This document shows, piece by piece, positions 1 through 9,611 of a stretch of DNA of 53,315 nucleotides. Origin of the DNA: Zoogloea sp. (GTDB taxonomy: Bacteria; Pseudomonadota; Gammaproteobacteria; Burkholderiales; Rhodocyclaceae). The notes under the pieces were generated by a model. That model did no database searches. It saw nothing but the letters and a program-made list of their open reading frames with translations, and had not been told where the DNA came from. How positions within the stretch are numbered: position 1 is the stretch's first letter; the number at the start of each line of letters is the position of its first letter. The stretch spans positions 1 to 53,315 of the forward strand of contig NZ_JAFLDT010000020.1 in assembly GCF_017302315.1 (NCBI RefSeq). Reading direction: 5' to 3'. The position numbers and the translations under genes are program-made.

Positions 1-472
1 AGAAACTCATAAGCAATAAATAAATTAAAAAATCATCCGAAAACAGAATAAGTTAAAAATGGTATTCCGATAATAAAAAATTCAAAATAGAAATGGTAAT
101 AAAAAAAGAGATAAATAAAATCTCCTTCAAAATTATAAAAATAAGCATAAGCCCTTCAAAAACAGAAGGGATACCGAATTCAAAAGCCTGATTAAGTGTT
201 TGATTAGCTATAAAAATAGAAGTAATAGCCAAGACTGAAACAACTACGCCCAACATAGATAGTGACAAATAACATAAAAAATGCTAAAAATTTGCTAAAC
301 GAAGGCGAATAGGAGTCAATAAAGAAAAATAGTATGAATAGTAAAAATAATAGTATGAGCAGTATGTACAACAATAAAGACAGTTAAAATAGCCCATCAA
401 TAATGTACAAATTCTCTCCATCCCCATTGAAGCATGCAAACATCTCAATCGAGCCTATCCAGTAATAAACAT
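1..472 (-). CDS. Possible hydrophobic membrane protein, ciliate code, partial
   Basis: With TAA and TAG read as glutamine, the minus strand stays open from an ATG at 470-472 to the window edge, about 157 residues with no stop. The translation is rich in Leu, Ile, Phe and Tyr, contains a Cys/Tyr-rich stretch, and has several segments that could cross a membrane. I do not recognise the family. AT-rich DNA read with only one stop codon often gives long hydrophobic open frames, so openness is weak evidence, and introns could also be present. Positions 473-1016 show no gene I can support. A real gene here would run off the left edge of the window. Confidence 0.22.
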
Positions 473-1016
473 AAGGTAAAAATATGATAAATCTGATGAA
501 TCTGCGAAATAGTAACAAATTATCATCGAATAGCAAAAATGGGCAGAATAAAATATAAAGGATAATATCGACATGTTTGTTCAGGCTGAATCAGCAAAAT
601 TTCGATTATACAAAATGTAAATATTAAATAAATTAACTGTAAATAATAATAAACAATAGTTACCATATATCGTACTCGCATATAAATAAAATTAAACTAA
701 TATACAGCTAATTTAACCGTCCTTAAATTAAACTCACTTACCTACACACAGCTGATGATATTAGCAAAAGCAGAGAAAGCTATAAAGCTCATGTATCAAA
801 ATAAGTGGATGGGATGGCTGCTAAAAATGGGAGGCATACTTACGACCCTCGGAGTAGTTTCGTGGACAATATGAACATCAATTCGGATGGGAAATAAAAG
901 GAATAATAATTTACATGTGCGAATGCTATTAGTCGATTTATACTATATTCTCCAGCATCATTACCCGAAAACTATTAAGAGAACCCCAGATATGCCAGGT
1001 ACTCAAATTAGATACG

Positions 1017-1532
1017 TTGGCTGTTACTTCGCATATGCTGACCAATGGATTGAAATCACATGATTCCCAGCATGTTACATTTAATTACTCTGTCGATGGC
1101 ACCATCATGAAAAAATCCAAGCATCTAAGAAACTGGGAAAAAAGATACGTGCGAATTGACAACTTTAACTTAAAATCATATAGAGTCACCTACTTGCCCA
1201 TATCACAGAGCCAAACCCTCAAAAAACGATCTGGCAAATAGTCGCCAACATCATCCCCCAATCCTTTGTATGATTCCTACCCTGACTACAGATAATCGTA
1301 TAGAGAGGGAATTGAAAAGATATCAAATTAATGTACATTTTAATTGAATTCCATTAAATAATTATGGACAAGATTTGAGATCATTGACAGGAAGTATCTG
1401 GTTTTGAAAATGCATAAAAAGAACAAAATATAAAAAATAGAATTTGGGATTCCTGTTATCAATTATTCGAATGTGCACTCAAGAGATAATTGGTTGTTTG
1501 GATTTGTATCTTTATTGAAAGGAGAAATTTGA
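1017..1532 (+). CDS. Possible PH-domain-like protein, ciliate code, 5' end unresolved
   Basis: In the standard code this frame stops at 1239, but with TAG/TAA as glutamine it continues to a TGA at 1530-1532. The first part reads G-T-I-M-K-K-S-K-H-L-R-N-W-E-K-R-Y-V, the pattern of strands 1 and 2 of a pleckstrin homology domain (G-x-L-x-K, then N-W-x-x-R). A Ser/Pro-rich insert follows, then further strand-like segments ending in a short stretch with a Trp, loosely like the C-terminal PH helix. The frame is also open upstream, with an ATG at 915, so the true start and any intron are unknown. It converges on the dynein gene, 138 bases away. The PH call rests on one motif. Confidence 0.35.
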
Positions 1533-1670
1533 GTATTTATTTAACAAATAATAATCAATTTTTATATATTATATCTTCAGTATATTTATCCTTTATCAGA
1601 TAGTTCTATTCGTAAGTTAATTTATAATATGCGATATATAAAAGAATTAATATTAATAAGTTAAAACATT

Positions 1671-4600
1671 TCAATCATTAAGCTGAGTGAGCATTGCAAC
1701 ACCTCTTTGCACCCAGTGATCTGAATTTGTTGATTTCTATATGGGCAAATCGATACTTAAAACATAGTTTGTTGAATGGCCTGTCGTTGATAAGACACCT
1801 CTTCTGATTGAAGTTTTGTATACTGGACTTATATAATATTAATTCTATGTTATTTCAGCTTTTGTGTCTGTGGGCTTTAGCCAAATGTAAGGAACCTTTG
1901 AATAAAGGACTTTATTATGTGACTAATTTAAGCATTACAACTATTCGTCCCATCTTGCCCCATCTAAAAATAGACCATGGATGTAGCAACCATCTTTTGG
2001 TGAATGACTTACATCGAAATGTTTGGCACCTTTTCCAATAACCGAAAATTCAAATTGAAGGGTATCAATTGGTTTCTTGTACTTTCTGGCATAGTTTTGA
2101 AGGACACCTGTCAAGAATGATTGAGTAAAGAAGAACCCAGAAATCCAGAAGTTAGGAGGAGCACCCTAATCAATCCATTTTTGCATAAATTTCAGTCTCT
2201 AAACAAAGTCATTAACCCAACTACCCAACGGTTTCAAGCTGGGATAGGCAGCTTTATGCCAAGCATCAGGCACTTTATTATCAAATATACTATTGAACAC
2301 TAGTTAGAGATCGTGACTCATGACCACGAAACCATCGATAGCCTTATCAACGTTGACCAAAGTTGACTTTACAGTATTAAGTAGCTTATTGAATCTGAAT
2401 AATTATTGCTGTAGGACAGTATTCATAGACTCCTCATATTTAACTGGATGCTTCTTTGAAGCTTCAATGATATCGAATGGTTTGGGTATTTTAGCTAAAA
2501 TCTATTTGATTTTTCCTTTAATAATTTATTCAGTTGAAGCACCTCCACCACCAACGTTTCTAGGAAGTAGAGCTAAAACCGTCGAGCAAATGAAATCAGT
2601 TTAAATAATGGCTGATGAAATTTCGGCATTTGGATGAAGGCCAAATACTTAAGTTCCATCATTGATTGGTAAATTTTTAATATAATCCATAGCAAGTTCA
2701 AAGTTAGGTTAGTCTAAGATTTTGTAAATTCCATCTGAGGTCATTTTAAATCCATTATCCATTATATGTGGACTATAAAATCTCTTTAGTATAATTTTAA
2801 TTAATCTTCTATCCATGGGATCTGTGACTCTGCCACCATAGTTAGCTTAGGCTGCCATATAATTGAGTGCTTCATAGGGAATTAATTCATAAGCATTTAA
2901 AAACATTTTTAATTGAGATTGAGATATAGCGAAGTCAGCAGCTGTGAATTAATAAGGAATATTCCAACCTAAAGGACCAAACTTTCTCCTTTCTAAAATT
3001 AAAGCATGGAAGAAAGAAAGACCTAAGAACATTTTTTTCCACTCCTTTGGCTTTTAGCATTATTAGAAAGTTACTGCATTTTGAGTGCCAAAAGATCTTA
3101 GCAAGTTATTTTTTAACCCTCTTGGAGGTTCATAAGTCATTTTAATACCTTTCATTAGGATAGTGACTGGGAACACATTTGATGGCATACTAGTTAACCA
3201 AATTCTGAAGTTAGGGTTTGAATGTTAATCATTTTATAAGATAATTTACAATTGAGGCATAAATGAAGGAGCCAAATGACAATTTTGTAGAAGAACCCAT
3301 CTACCTTCGTCCATTGCTAATTTGATAGCTCTTTCTGCAAGTTATCCTTGACCTTGACCCAATGACAAGCTGGAAAGACTATCTTTAAATCCAACTTTTT
3401 CTGCCAAGTTCGTAATTTAAATACGAGGATCAGCACCGGGACTTAAGATAAAGATTAAAGGAGTATGGCAAGTTGAGTCATCATATGCTTGTTGTAGGTT
3501 GAAAGGTGGAGGCTCGATAAATTAACTGCCTATTTATTTGCTGATCAAAATTTGGAGCGATTGTGAGAATTTGTCGGGTCGAATAACTCTGGTGATGATA
3601 AGTCTTTTAAATAAAGAAACTTAATTCCATTATCCAGGCCATTTTTAAGTAAATGGATTAGAACTGTTATAAATATGAGTCCATTCTCTGCCATTCTTTT
3701 TAAAACTTTAAACTATGTTTCCAAATCCATCTACAGTTTTTTGAAGCTCACATAATGTAAACCAAATTTTACTTGATACCCAATCTAGTTATGCAGGAAT
3801 TGGCTCAGGAGCTTCAATCCAAGTACCTCCAACCATCATAAATCTTACTTAATTTGAATTTATTTTCTTTTATGCAGTTAAAATTTTGATGCAAATTAAC
3901 AAAGAGAATATTAATTTATCTTTTTACAATAAACTTCGACAAAGTGACTCATAAAACAAACTTTGGAATTTATCGATGATATTTTTGCATCTGTTTTATT
4001 TTCCAGGTATTGATTTCTAAATGGCTCTTTCGAACAAGTTGATATAAAACTAAAGAGACCATTGATAAGTTGGTTAAATGTTGGCAAGATCAAGAGTAAT
4101 GAAATACAAATTTGAAACTCTTTTTGAGACATCTTTATAGAAATTTCTAATATTGTTAAATTGAGTCCTGAAGAATTCAAGTTTTTCCATTTTCTAAGCA
4201 ATTTATTAAGCTTCTTTTTGAGAATTTTTCAATGTATCGATAAGCTTTTCATCGTCCAGCAAATTACTTCCAGCTGATCCCAAAAGCTTCAAAATTAAAT
4301 CTTCAGTTTACTTTTGTTTTCTCTTATTTTCGGCAAACTATTTTATATTTCTTTGTTTTTGTTATTCTTTAATTGGTTATTATTTCTTGACAACAATATT
4401 AAGCATTTGATCATCCAAACCTTATAATGTAACTTGGAAGTTCAACAAAGTGACCATGACACAAATTTACGGAGAATAATGAGGTCTGGCTAATTTAGTA
4501 GTCATATAAAATCTGAATTTTTAGTCATAATCCAATTCTCTATCCCCAGCCTTGATACGATAAGAGGCACCACTTTTAATTAGTTTCCTTTGGAGGACAA

Positions 4601-4880
4601 AGTCATAAAATGAATCTACAGTTTCACCAATATTTTCAAGTAATACAGGCATACCATTTTAAATAGCTCCATAAAGTTTATTTTCTATTTACTTTTAACT
4701 ACTGTTTTGTTTAAGAATAATAAGTTCTCTTTATGGTTCTCTCTATTTGTTCTTAATCCAATTGTTAGCTTGGATTTGAGGATCAATCATTAAAGGCCAT
4801 CTTTTTGAATTATTGAGAATAATTGCATTGTCAATTGAAAAATCGTCATTAGGTAGTTGTTGTTAATTGGTCCATCTGCC
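1671..4880 (-). CDS. Axonemal dynein heavy chain, C-terminal part, ciliate nuclear code
   Basis: The gene encodes a motor ATPase of cilia. About 1070 codons read in one frame without an intron, from the joint near 4880 to a TGA at 1671-1673. I count about 44 in-frame TAA and about 12 in-frame TAG, falling where dyneins carry polar residues. Landmarks in order: the AAA5-region motif L-P-N-D-D-F-S-I followed by R-W-P-L-M-I-D-P; the AAA6 signature S-P-G-A-D-P, then S-L-G-Q-G-Q-G and [10 protein letters not shown] (complement of about 3300-3460); [18 protein letters not shown]; and near the end L-D-G-A-R-W-D and L-S-T-T-G-H-S-T-N. The last is typical of axonemal rather than cytoplasmic dyneins. 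The N-terminal three quarters (tail, AAA1-4, stalk) are missing because the sequence switches to bacterial DNA. It looks like an inner-arm type, but I cannot assign the isoform. Confidence 0.93.
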
Positions 4881-4883
4881 TAT

Positions 4884-4982
4884 CTCGAGAGGATCTCCCG
4901 CCTGATCGTCGAGCGCTGTGTCAGCGTGAACGTGGCGGCAACGGGCGGAAATACCAGCTTGCTGCAACTTGGGGAGGCTTGA
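4884..4982 (+). CDS. putA: Proline utilization protein A, C-terminal tail only
   Basis: The frame running into the stop at 4980-4982 ends in E-R-C-V-S-V-N-V-A-A-T-G-G-N-T-S-L. This matches the C-terminal end of PutA, the bifunctional proline dehydrogenase / 1-pyrroline-5-carboxylate dehydrogenase, whose family tail is S-V-N-T-x-A-x-G-G-N-A-S-L. Only about 32 codons are bacterial before the sequence turns into the ciliate dynein gene, so the rest is lost at the joint. The identification rests on this short conserved tail. Nothing else is recognisable between this stop and the tamA start. Confidence 0.6.
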   Translation, partial: LERISRLIVERCVSVNVAATGGNTSLLQLGEA

Positions 4983-5087
4983 CCGGCGCATTGATCGCCA
5001 CAATCTCCTTCGTCAGTGGCTTGCGGCCACGGCGCAGCGTGGCGTGAAGGCCTTGAAGAAGGCCGGTCCCGATGGTCACTGTCCGGC

Positions 5088-5096
5088 TGTTAGAAT
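5088..5096 (+). promoter_or_regulatory. Extended -10 box before tamA
   Basis: TGTTAGAAT matches an extended -10 element (TG-n-TAGAAT). Only six bases separate it from the GTG start at 5103, so transcription would begin at or next to the start codon. There is no Shine-Dalgarno sequence and no clear -35 box. Confidence 0.4.
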
Positions 5097-5102
5097 CAAA
5101 CG

Positions 5103-6845
5103 GTGTCGCGCCTTTTCATTTTCCTCCGTCTGCTGTGTGTATGCCTTGCCTTGTCCGGAGGTGCGTCGGCCCATGCGGCAGACGCGGCTGTCGAACTCCA
5201 GGTGCCTGACGCTTTGCGTCCCCTGCTCGAAAAACATCTTGATTTTCTTGAGCTTGCGCCGGATCAGTTGCTCGATGCCGGCGGCCGTATTGCCCTCATG
5301 CGGCGTGCACGCAAGGAGATCCGGGAAATGCTCGCCACCGAAGGCTATTTTTCACCGACCATCGAGCGGAGGGATCTTGAGAATGGGCGTCTTCTCGTTG
5401 TTGTGACACCGGGGGCGCGCACACATATCTCTTCCGTCGATCTGCGCTTTACCGGCGATCTGGCCGGAGTTGAGGGGGATCGGCCGGCGCGCCTGGCCGA
5501 GCTGCGCAGCTCGTGGGGGCTCCAGGCGGGTCAGCCTTTCCGGCAGGCGGATTGGGATGCCGCCAAACAGCGGCTGCTCGATGCCCTCTCCACCCGCGAA
5601 TACGCTGCCGCCAGCATTGTGGAGAGCCAGGCGGTGATCAACCCAGATACGGCCAGTGCTGAGCTCAAGGTCGAAATGGACAGTGGCCCTGTGTTTCGCT
5701 TCGGCCCCATGGAGGTCAGCGGGCTTTCCGATTACGAGGAAAGCCTCGTGGAACGCTATCGCCCGCCCGAGCGTGGGGAGCTCTACAGCCAGGAGCGGCT
5801 TCTGCGTTTCCAGACGGCCCTGCAGAACACCAGTTATTTTGCTTCGGTGGTCGTCGATATTGATCGCAGCACACCCACGCCAGAGGCGGTGCCGGTGCGC
5901 GTTACGGTCATTGAGGCCAAGCCCAGGCGCATCGGTTTTGGTAGCGGCATCAGCAGTAACACCGGCTATCGGGTGGAAACCAGTTATCGGGACGCGCACT
6001 TCATGGGCCAGCCCTGGACCCTGGTGAGCGGTGTTCGGGTCGAGCAGCGTCGCCAACTTGGCTACGCAGACGTGTTCTTGCCGCCATCCCTGTCCGGGCA
6101 CCTCGATAGCTTTGGCGTGCTTGCGGAGCACACCAACATCTCCGGTTTGCAGACCCAGCGCCAGTCGATTGGGGTGGTCCGGACGATTCCACGGGGCAGT
6201 ATGGAAAACCGTCTGGCTCTCAATTTCCAGCATGAAATCCTGACCCCCGAGGGAAGCCTCCGGTCAAGCCGTTCTGCGCTCACTGCCAACTGGTCATGGA
6301 CCTATCGGGCGGTGGACAACATTCTCGATCCCCGGCGTGGGCAGGTGGTGAATTTCCAGCTTGGCGGTGCGTCCCGGGCTTTCCTGTCGGACCGCAATTT
6401 TGTGCGTCTCTACGGGCGCTACCAGCACTTCTTTCCCGTCGCAGAGCGGGATGTACTGATTCTCCGGGCGGAGGGCGGGATGACGTTGGCGACGTCCCGC
6501 GACGGTGTTCCCCAGGACTTTCTGTTTCGTACTGGCGGTGCCCAGTCCGTGCGTGGCTACGCCTACCAGAGCCTCGGTGTGACCGAAGGAAGCGCGACGG
6601 TGGGCGGACGCTATCTGGCAGTGACCAGTGCGGAATACGTCCATTGGTACGAGGGCAACTGGGGCGTTGCCGCATTTGTCGACGCTGGCAACGCGAACGA
6701 CGAGCGGGAACTGTTCAAGATGAATCTCGGTTACGGGTTCGGTCCCCGCTGGCGCAGTCCGGCAGGGCCGATAGCCGTCGATCTTGCCTATGGTCAGAGT
6801 GATCACCGGGTCCGGCTTCAGTTTGCCGTCGCCATCGCCTTCTGA
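5103..6845 (+). CDS. tamA: Translocation and assembly module subunit TamA (BamA/Omp85 family)
   Basis: This is an outer-membrane Omp85-family protein that, with TamB, helps insert barrel proteins or move lipids. It has 580 residues, close to E. coli TamA (577). Residues 1-24 form a signal peptide ending A-H-A-A-D. POTRA-type repeats follow to about residue 270, then a 16-strand type barrel with the lid-loop motif V-R-G-Y-A-Y (codons near 6545-6570) and a C-terminal Phe after alternating aromatic and hydrophobic residues. The GTG start is the only good choice, since an in-frame TAG lies at 5091-5093. The usual partner tamB is not downstream; the next gene is an unrelated DUF255 protein 84 bases on. 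Family membership is clear. TamA rather than another small Omp85 protein is inferred from length and POTRA content. Confidence 0.85.
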   Translation: MSRLFIFLRLLCVCLALSGGASAHAADAAVELQVPDALRPLLEKHLDFLELAPDQLLDAGGRIALMRRARKEIREMLATEGYFSPTIERRDLENGRLLVVVTPGARTHISSVDLRFTGDLAGVEGDRPARLAELRSSWGLQAGQPFRQADWDAAKQRLLDALSTREYAAASIVESQAVINPDTASAELKVEMDSGPVFRFGPMEVSGLSDYEESLVERYRPPERGELYSQERLLRFQTALQNTSYFASVVVDIDRSTPTPEAVPVRVTVIEAKPRRIGFGSGISSNTGYRVETSYRDAHFMGQPWTLVSGVRVEQRRQLGYADVFLPPSLSGHLDSFGVLAEHTNISGLQTQRQSIGVVRTIPRGSMENRLALNFQHEILTPEGSLRSSRSALTANWSWTYRAVDNILDPRRGQVVNFQLGGASRAFLSDRNFVRLYGRYQHFFPVAERDVLILRAEGGMTLATSRDGVPQDFLFRTGGAQSVRGYAYQSLGVTEGSATVGGRYLAVTSAEYVHWYEGNWGVAAFVDAGNANDERELFKMNLGYGFGPRWRSPAGPIAVDLAYGQSDHRVRLQFAVAIAF

Positions 6846-6929
6846 ATCCGGAGGCGGGGGAGCAAACATGGGTGAAACCCGGATGTAACGAGGCCTGAAC
6901 CCAAGGTCCACTTTTCAACTGGAGCCCTC

Positions 6930-8990
6930 ATGCCGAACCGACTTCAGCACCAAACCTCACCCTATTTGCTGCAGCACGCCGACAACCCCGTGGACTGGTG
7001 GCCGTGGGGCCAGGAAGCGCTTGATGAGGCACGCAGGCGGGACAAGCCGATCCTCTTGTCCATCGGCTATTCTGCCTGTCACTGGTGTCATGTGATGGCC
7101 CACGAGTCCTTTGAGGACGAGGCGGTTGCCGCTCGGATGAATCAGCTCTTCATCAACATCAAGGTGGACCGGGAGGAGCGACCGGATCTTGACCAGATCT
7201 ACCAGTCGGCCCATCAGATGCTGGCCCGGCGCAATGGGGGCTGGCCGCTGACCATCTTCCTGACGCCGGATGGGGTGCCGTTTTTCAGCGGGACCTATTT
7301 TCCAAGAGAGTCCCGCCACCGTCTGCCCGGCTTTCCGGAGGTGCTGACGCGTATCGATGAGGCGTTTCGAACCCAGCGAGCAGCCATTGTCGAGCAGAGC
7401 CACGGGGTGGTGGCGGCGTTGGCGCGCCATGACGGGGGTGTGCGCGCCCACTCTGCCGATTTCTCTCCGGCGCCGCTGGACGCTTTGCGCGATACGCTCT
7501 TCTCCACATTTGACCGGGAAAACGGCGGCTTTGGTAGCGCGCCAAAGTTTCCTCATCCGGTGGAGCTGGAGTTCCTGTTGCGCCACCATGCGGCGAGGGG
7601 AGACGAAGCGGCCCGCGATATGGTGCTCACGACCCTGCGCCACATGGCCGAAGGGGGCATCTTCGACCACCTGGGGGGCGGATTTGCCCGTTACAGCGTT
7701 GATGATCGCTGGAATATTCCGCATTTTGAAAAGATGCTCTATGACAACGGTCCGCTACTGGCCTTGTATGCCGATGCCTGGCAGATGACCGGGGAACCCC
7801 TGTTCGCGAGGGTGGCTGAGCAGACCGCCGAGTGGGTGTTGCGTGAGATGTGCCTGGAAGGGGGCGGTTTTGCTTCCTCGCTCGATGCCGACTCTGAGGG
7901 GGAGGAGGGCCGTTACTACATTTGGGACAGGGCCGAAGTCAGGGCTCTGCTGGATGAAACCCGATTCTCCATTGTGGCCCGCCACTATGGCTTGGCGCGC
8001 CGCCCCAACTTCGAGGGCGAGCACTGGCACCTCCATGTGGCTGAGCCCCTCGAGCGGATTGCCGAAGATCTTGGCATCGGCGAGGTGGAGGCTCGGGCAC
8101 TGCTGGATGAGGCCCGAAAGACACTCCGTGATCGCCGGGCCTTGCGCGTTCCGCCCGCCCGTGACGACAAGCTGCTGGTGAGCTGGAATGCCCTGATGAT
8201 CAAGGGGCTTGCCCGGGGCGCCCGGGTCTTCGGCCGATCCGACTGGCTCGCCGCCGCGTTCGCGGCAGTTGATGCCATTTGCGACACATTGTGGGTCGAT
8301 GGGCGGCTTCTCGCGACGGCACGGGCCGGCAAGGCCCATTTGAATGCCTACCTGGATGACCACGCGCTGCTCATCTCCGCGCTCATCGAGCTCATGCAGA
8401 CCCGTTTTCGGCCTGGAGATCTCGCTTTTGCAGAGGATCTGGCCGACGCCCTGTTGGATGACTTCGAGGACCGGGGGCGGGGCGGTTTCTTCTTCACCCG
8501 TCACGATCATGAGGCGCTGATCCATCGGCCGCGCAGCGCACACGACGGCGCCATGCCTTCCGGAAATGGGGTTGCCGCCCAGGTTCTTGGCCGCCTCGGG
8601 CATCTCACCGGTGAAACGCGTTACCTGGATGCGGCCGAAAGAACCCTTCAGGCCTTCGTGACGGCCCTTCATCAGTCTCCTGCAGGGCATGCCAGCTTGG
8701 CGCTGGCCCTCGCAGAGCGTTTGCAGCCACCTGCCGTGCTGATCCTTCGGGGGCCGGAGGAGAAGGCCATGTGGTGGGCGAAACAGCTCGCCAGCCTGTA
8801 TTTGCCTTCCGTCATCGGGCTGGTCCTGCCCGAGGGCATCCAAGGTTTGCCTCCGGTACTCGACAAACCCGCCAGTGGCGAGGTCAACGCCTGGTTGTGC
8901 TCCGGCGTTGAGTGCTTGCGACCTTATGCCACGTGGACGGCACTTGAAGAGGAGCTCATGAGAATTGGCAAACCTGCGGGGGAAGTTTAG
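6930..8990 (+). CDS. Thioredoxin-domain protein of the DUF255 / YyaL family
   Basis: The 686-residue cytosolic protein begins with the family hallmark N-P-V-D-W-W-P-W and a thioredoxin-like domain carrying the C-H-W-C-H-V-M motif (Cys50 and Cys53). An alpha/alpha-barrel region like N-acylglucosamine 2-epimerases or glycoside hydrolases follows, with [10 protein letters not shown] and the segment H-F-E-K-M-L-Y-D-N. Homologues are bacterial YyaL and animal SPATA20; their biochemical role is not established, so none is assigned here. ATG at 6930 is preceded by GGAG six bases upstream. The length matches the family, and no residue of the Cys motif is missing. Confidence 0.9.
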   Translation: MPNRLQHQTSPYLLQHADNPVDWWPWGQEALDEARRRDKPILLSIGYSACHWCHVMAHESFEDEAVAARMNQLFINIKVDREERPDLDQIYQSAHQMLARRNGGWPLTIFLTPDGVPFFSGTYFPRESRHRLPGFPEVLTRIDEAFRTQRAAIVEQSHGVVAALARHDGGVRAHSADFSPAPLDALRDTLFSTFDRENGGFGSAPKFPHPVELEFLLRHHAARGDEAARDMVLTTLRHMAEGGIFDHLGGGFARYSVDDRWNIPHFEKMLYDNGPLLALYADAWQMTGEPLFARVAEQTAEWVLREMCLEGGGFASSLDADSEGEEGRYYIWDRAEVRALLDETRFSIVARHYGLARRPNFEGEHWHLHVAEPLERIAEDLGIGEVEARALLDEARKTLRDRRALRVPPARDDKLLVSWNALMIKGLARGARVFGRSDWLAAAFAAVDAICDTLWVDGRLLATARAGKAHLNAYLDDHALLISALIELMQTRFRPGDLAFAEDLADALLDDFEDRGRGGFFFTRHDHEALIHRPRSAHDGAMPSGNGVAAQVLGRLGHLTGETRYLDAAERTLQAFVTALHQSPAGHASLALALAERLQPPAVLILRGPEEKAMWWAKQLASLYLPSVIGLVLPEGIQGLPPVLDKPASGEVNAWLCSGVECLRPYATWTALEEELMRIGKPAGEV

Positions 8991-9033
8991 ACTTCCCTGA
9001 TATTTTTTCGCCACACAACCCGAGAGGATCACA

Positions 9034-9348
9034 ATGAAGAAACTCGTTGCTGTTGCTGCCGTCGTCGGCCTGATGGGCTCCACCGCCGCCTTCGCCGACG
9101 CAGGCGCCGATCTGGCCAAAGCCAAGAACTGCCTGGCTTGTCACGCCGTGGACAAGAAGCTTGTCGGCCCGGCATACAAGGATGTCGCCGCCAAGTACAA
9201 GGGCGACAAGACCGCTGAAGCCAAGCTTGCCGAGAAGGTCGTCAAGGGCGGTGTCGGCGCCTGGGGCCAGATCCCGATGCCCCCCAACCCGCAGGTCAGC
9301 GCTGCGGAAGCCAAGACCCTCGTCGCCTGGGTGCTGGCACAGAAGTAA
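9034..9348 (+). CDS. Small periplasmic class I cytochrome c (c8 / c551 type)
   Basis: This 104-residue electron carrier has a signal peptide of about 21 residues (cleavage after A-F-A). The single heme-binding motif C-L-A-C-H covers residues 33-37, and Met82 in I-P-M-P-P is the probable axial ligand. G-P-A-Y-K-D-V-A and the closing L-V-A-W-V-L follow the short c551/c8 pattern. Such proteins shuttle electrons from the bc1 complex to terminal oxidases or nitrite reductase; the partner here cannot be told. GAGAGG lies a few bases before the ATG, and a strong terminator follows, so it is probably its own transcription unit. Confidence 0.92.
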   Translation: MKKLVAVAAVVGLMGSTAAFADAGADLAKAKNCLACHAVDKKLVGPAYKDVAAKYKGDKTAEAKLAEKVVKGGVGAWGQIPMPPNPQVSAAEAKTLVAWVLAQK

Positions 9349-9367
9349 GCAGAGCCCCGTCGCTGAG

Positions 9368-9391
9368 GCCAGCCTGCGGGCTGGCTTTTTT
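9368..9391 (+). terminator. Rho-independent terminator after cytochrome c
   Basis: A perfect 7-bp stem, GCCAGCC (9368-9374) with GGCTGGC (9379-9385), has a TGCG loop and is followed by six T. It lies 20 bases after the cytochrome stop codon. Confidence 0.9.
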
Positions 9392-9611
9392 GCTTTTTTG
9401 GAGGGCGGTGTTGGGGGTCTGTGGCAAGTGCTTTTGTTCTTGTCGCGAAATTGCAACACTTCATCCGGTCGTCGCGTCCAAAAAACAACGCTGTCCTTGC
9501 CTCACCCTTTGCCTCGCACCCACAATGCAGGCCAACTTCTCGTTAGAGAGGTGAAATTGGTCGGCCCCGTGAAAGCGGTGCGTGCCAGTCTTCAATCAAG
9601 AGGAGAAACAT

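Noticed and set aside
3911-4201. 96-aa minus-strand standard-code open frame
   Set aside because: It is a fragment of the dynein gene between two TAA glutamine codons, not a separate gene.
4866-4892. Horizontal transfer of a dynein gene into a bacterial chromosome
   Set aside because: The dynein is truncated exactly at the joint, keeps the ciliate code and composition, has flanking AT-rich ciliate-type DNA, and putA is cut at the same point; chimeric assembly explains all of this.
4969-5406. 145-aa plus-strand frame overlapping the start of tamA
   Set aside because: It overlaps the end of putA and the tamA signal peptide in another frame, and its later part is Cys/Pro/Ser/Arg-rich shadow sequence.
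9416-9436. Sigma-54-like element before the porin
   Set aside because: TGGCAAG is followed by TTTG where TTGC is needed, so the essential -12 GC is missing.
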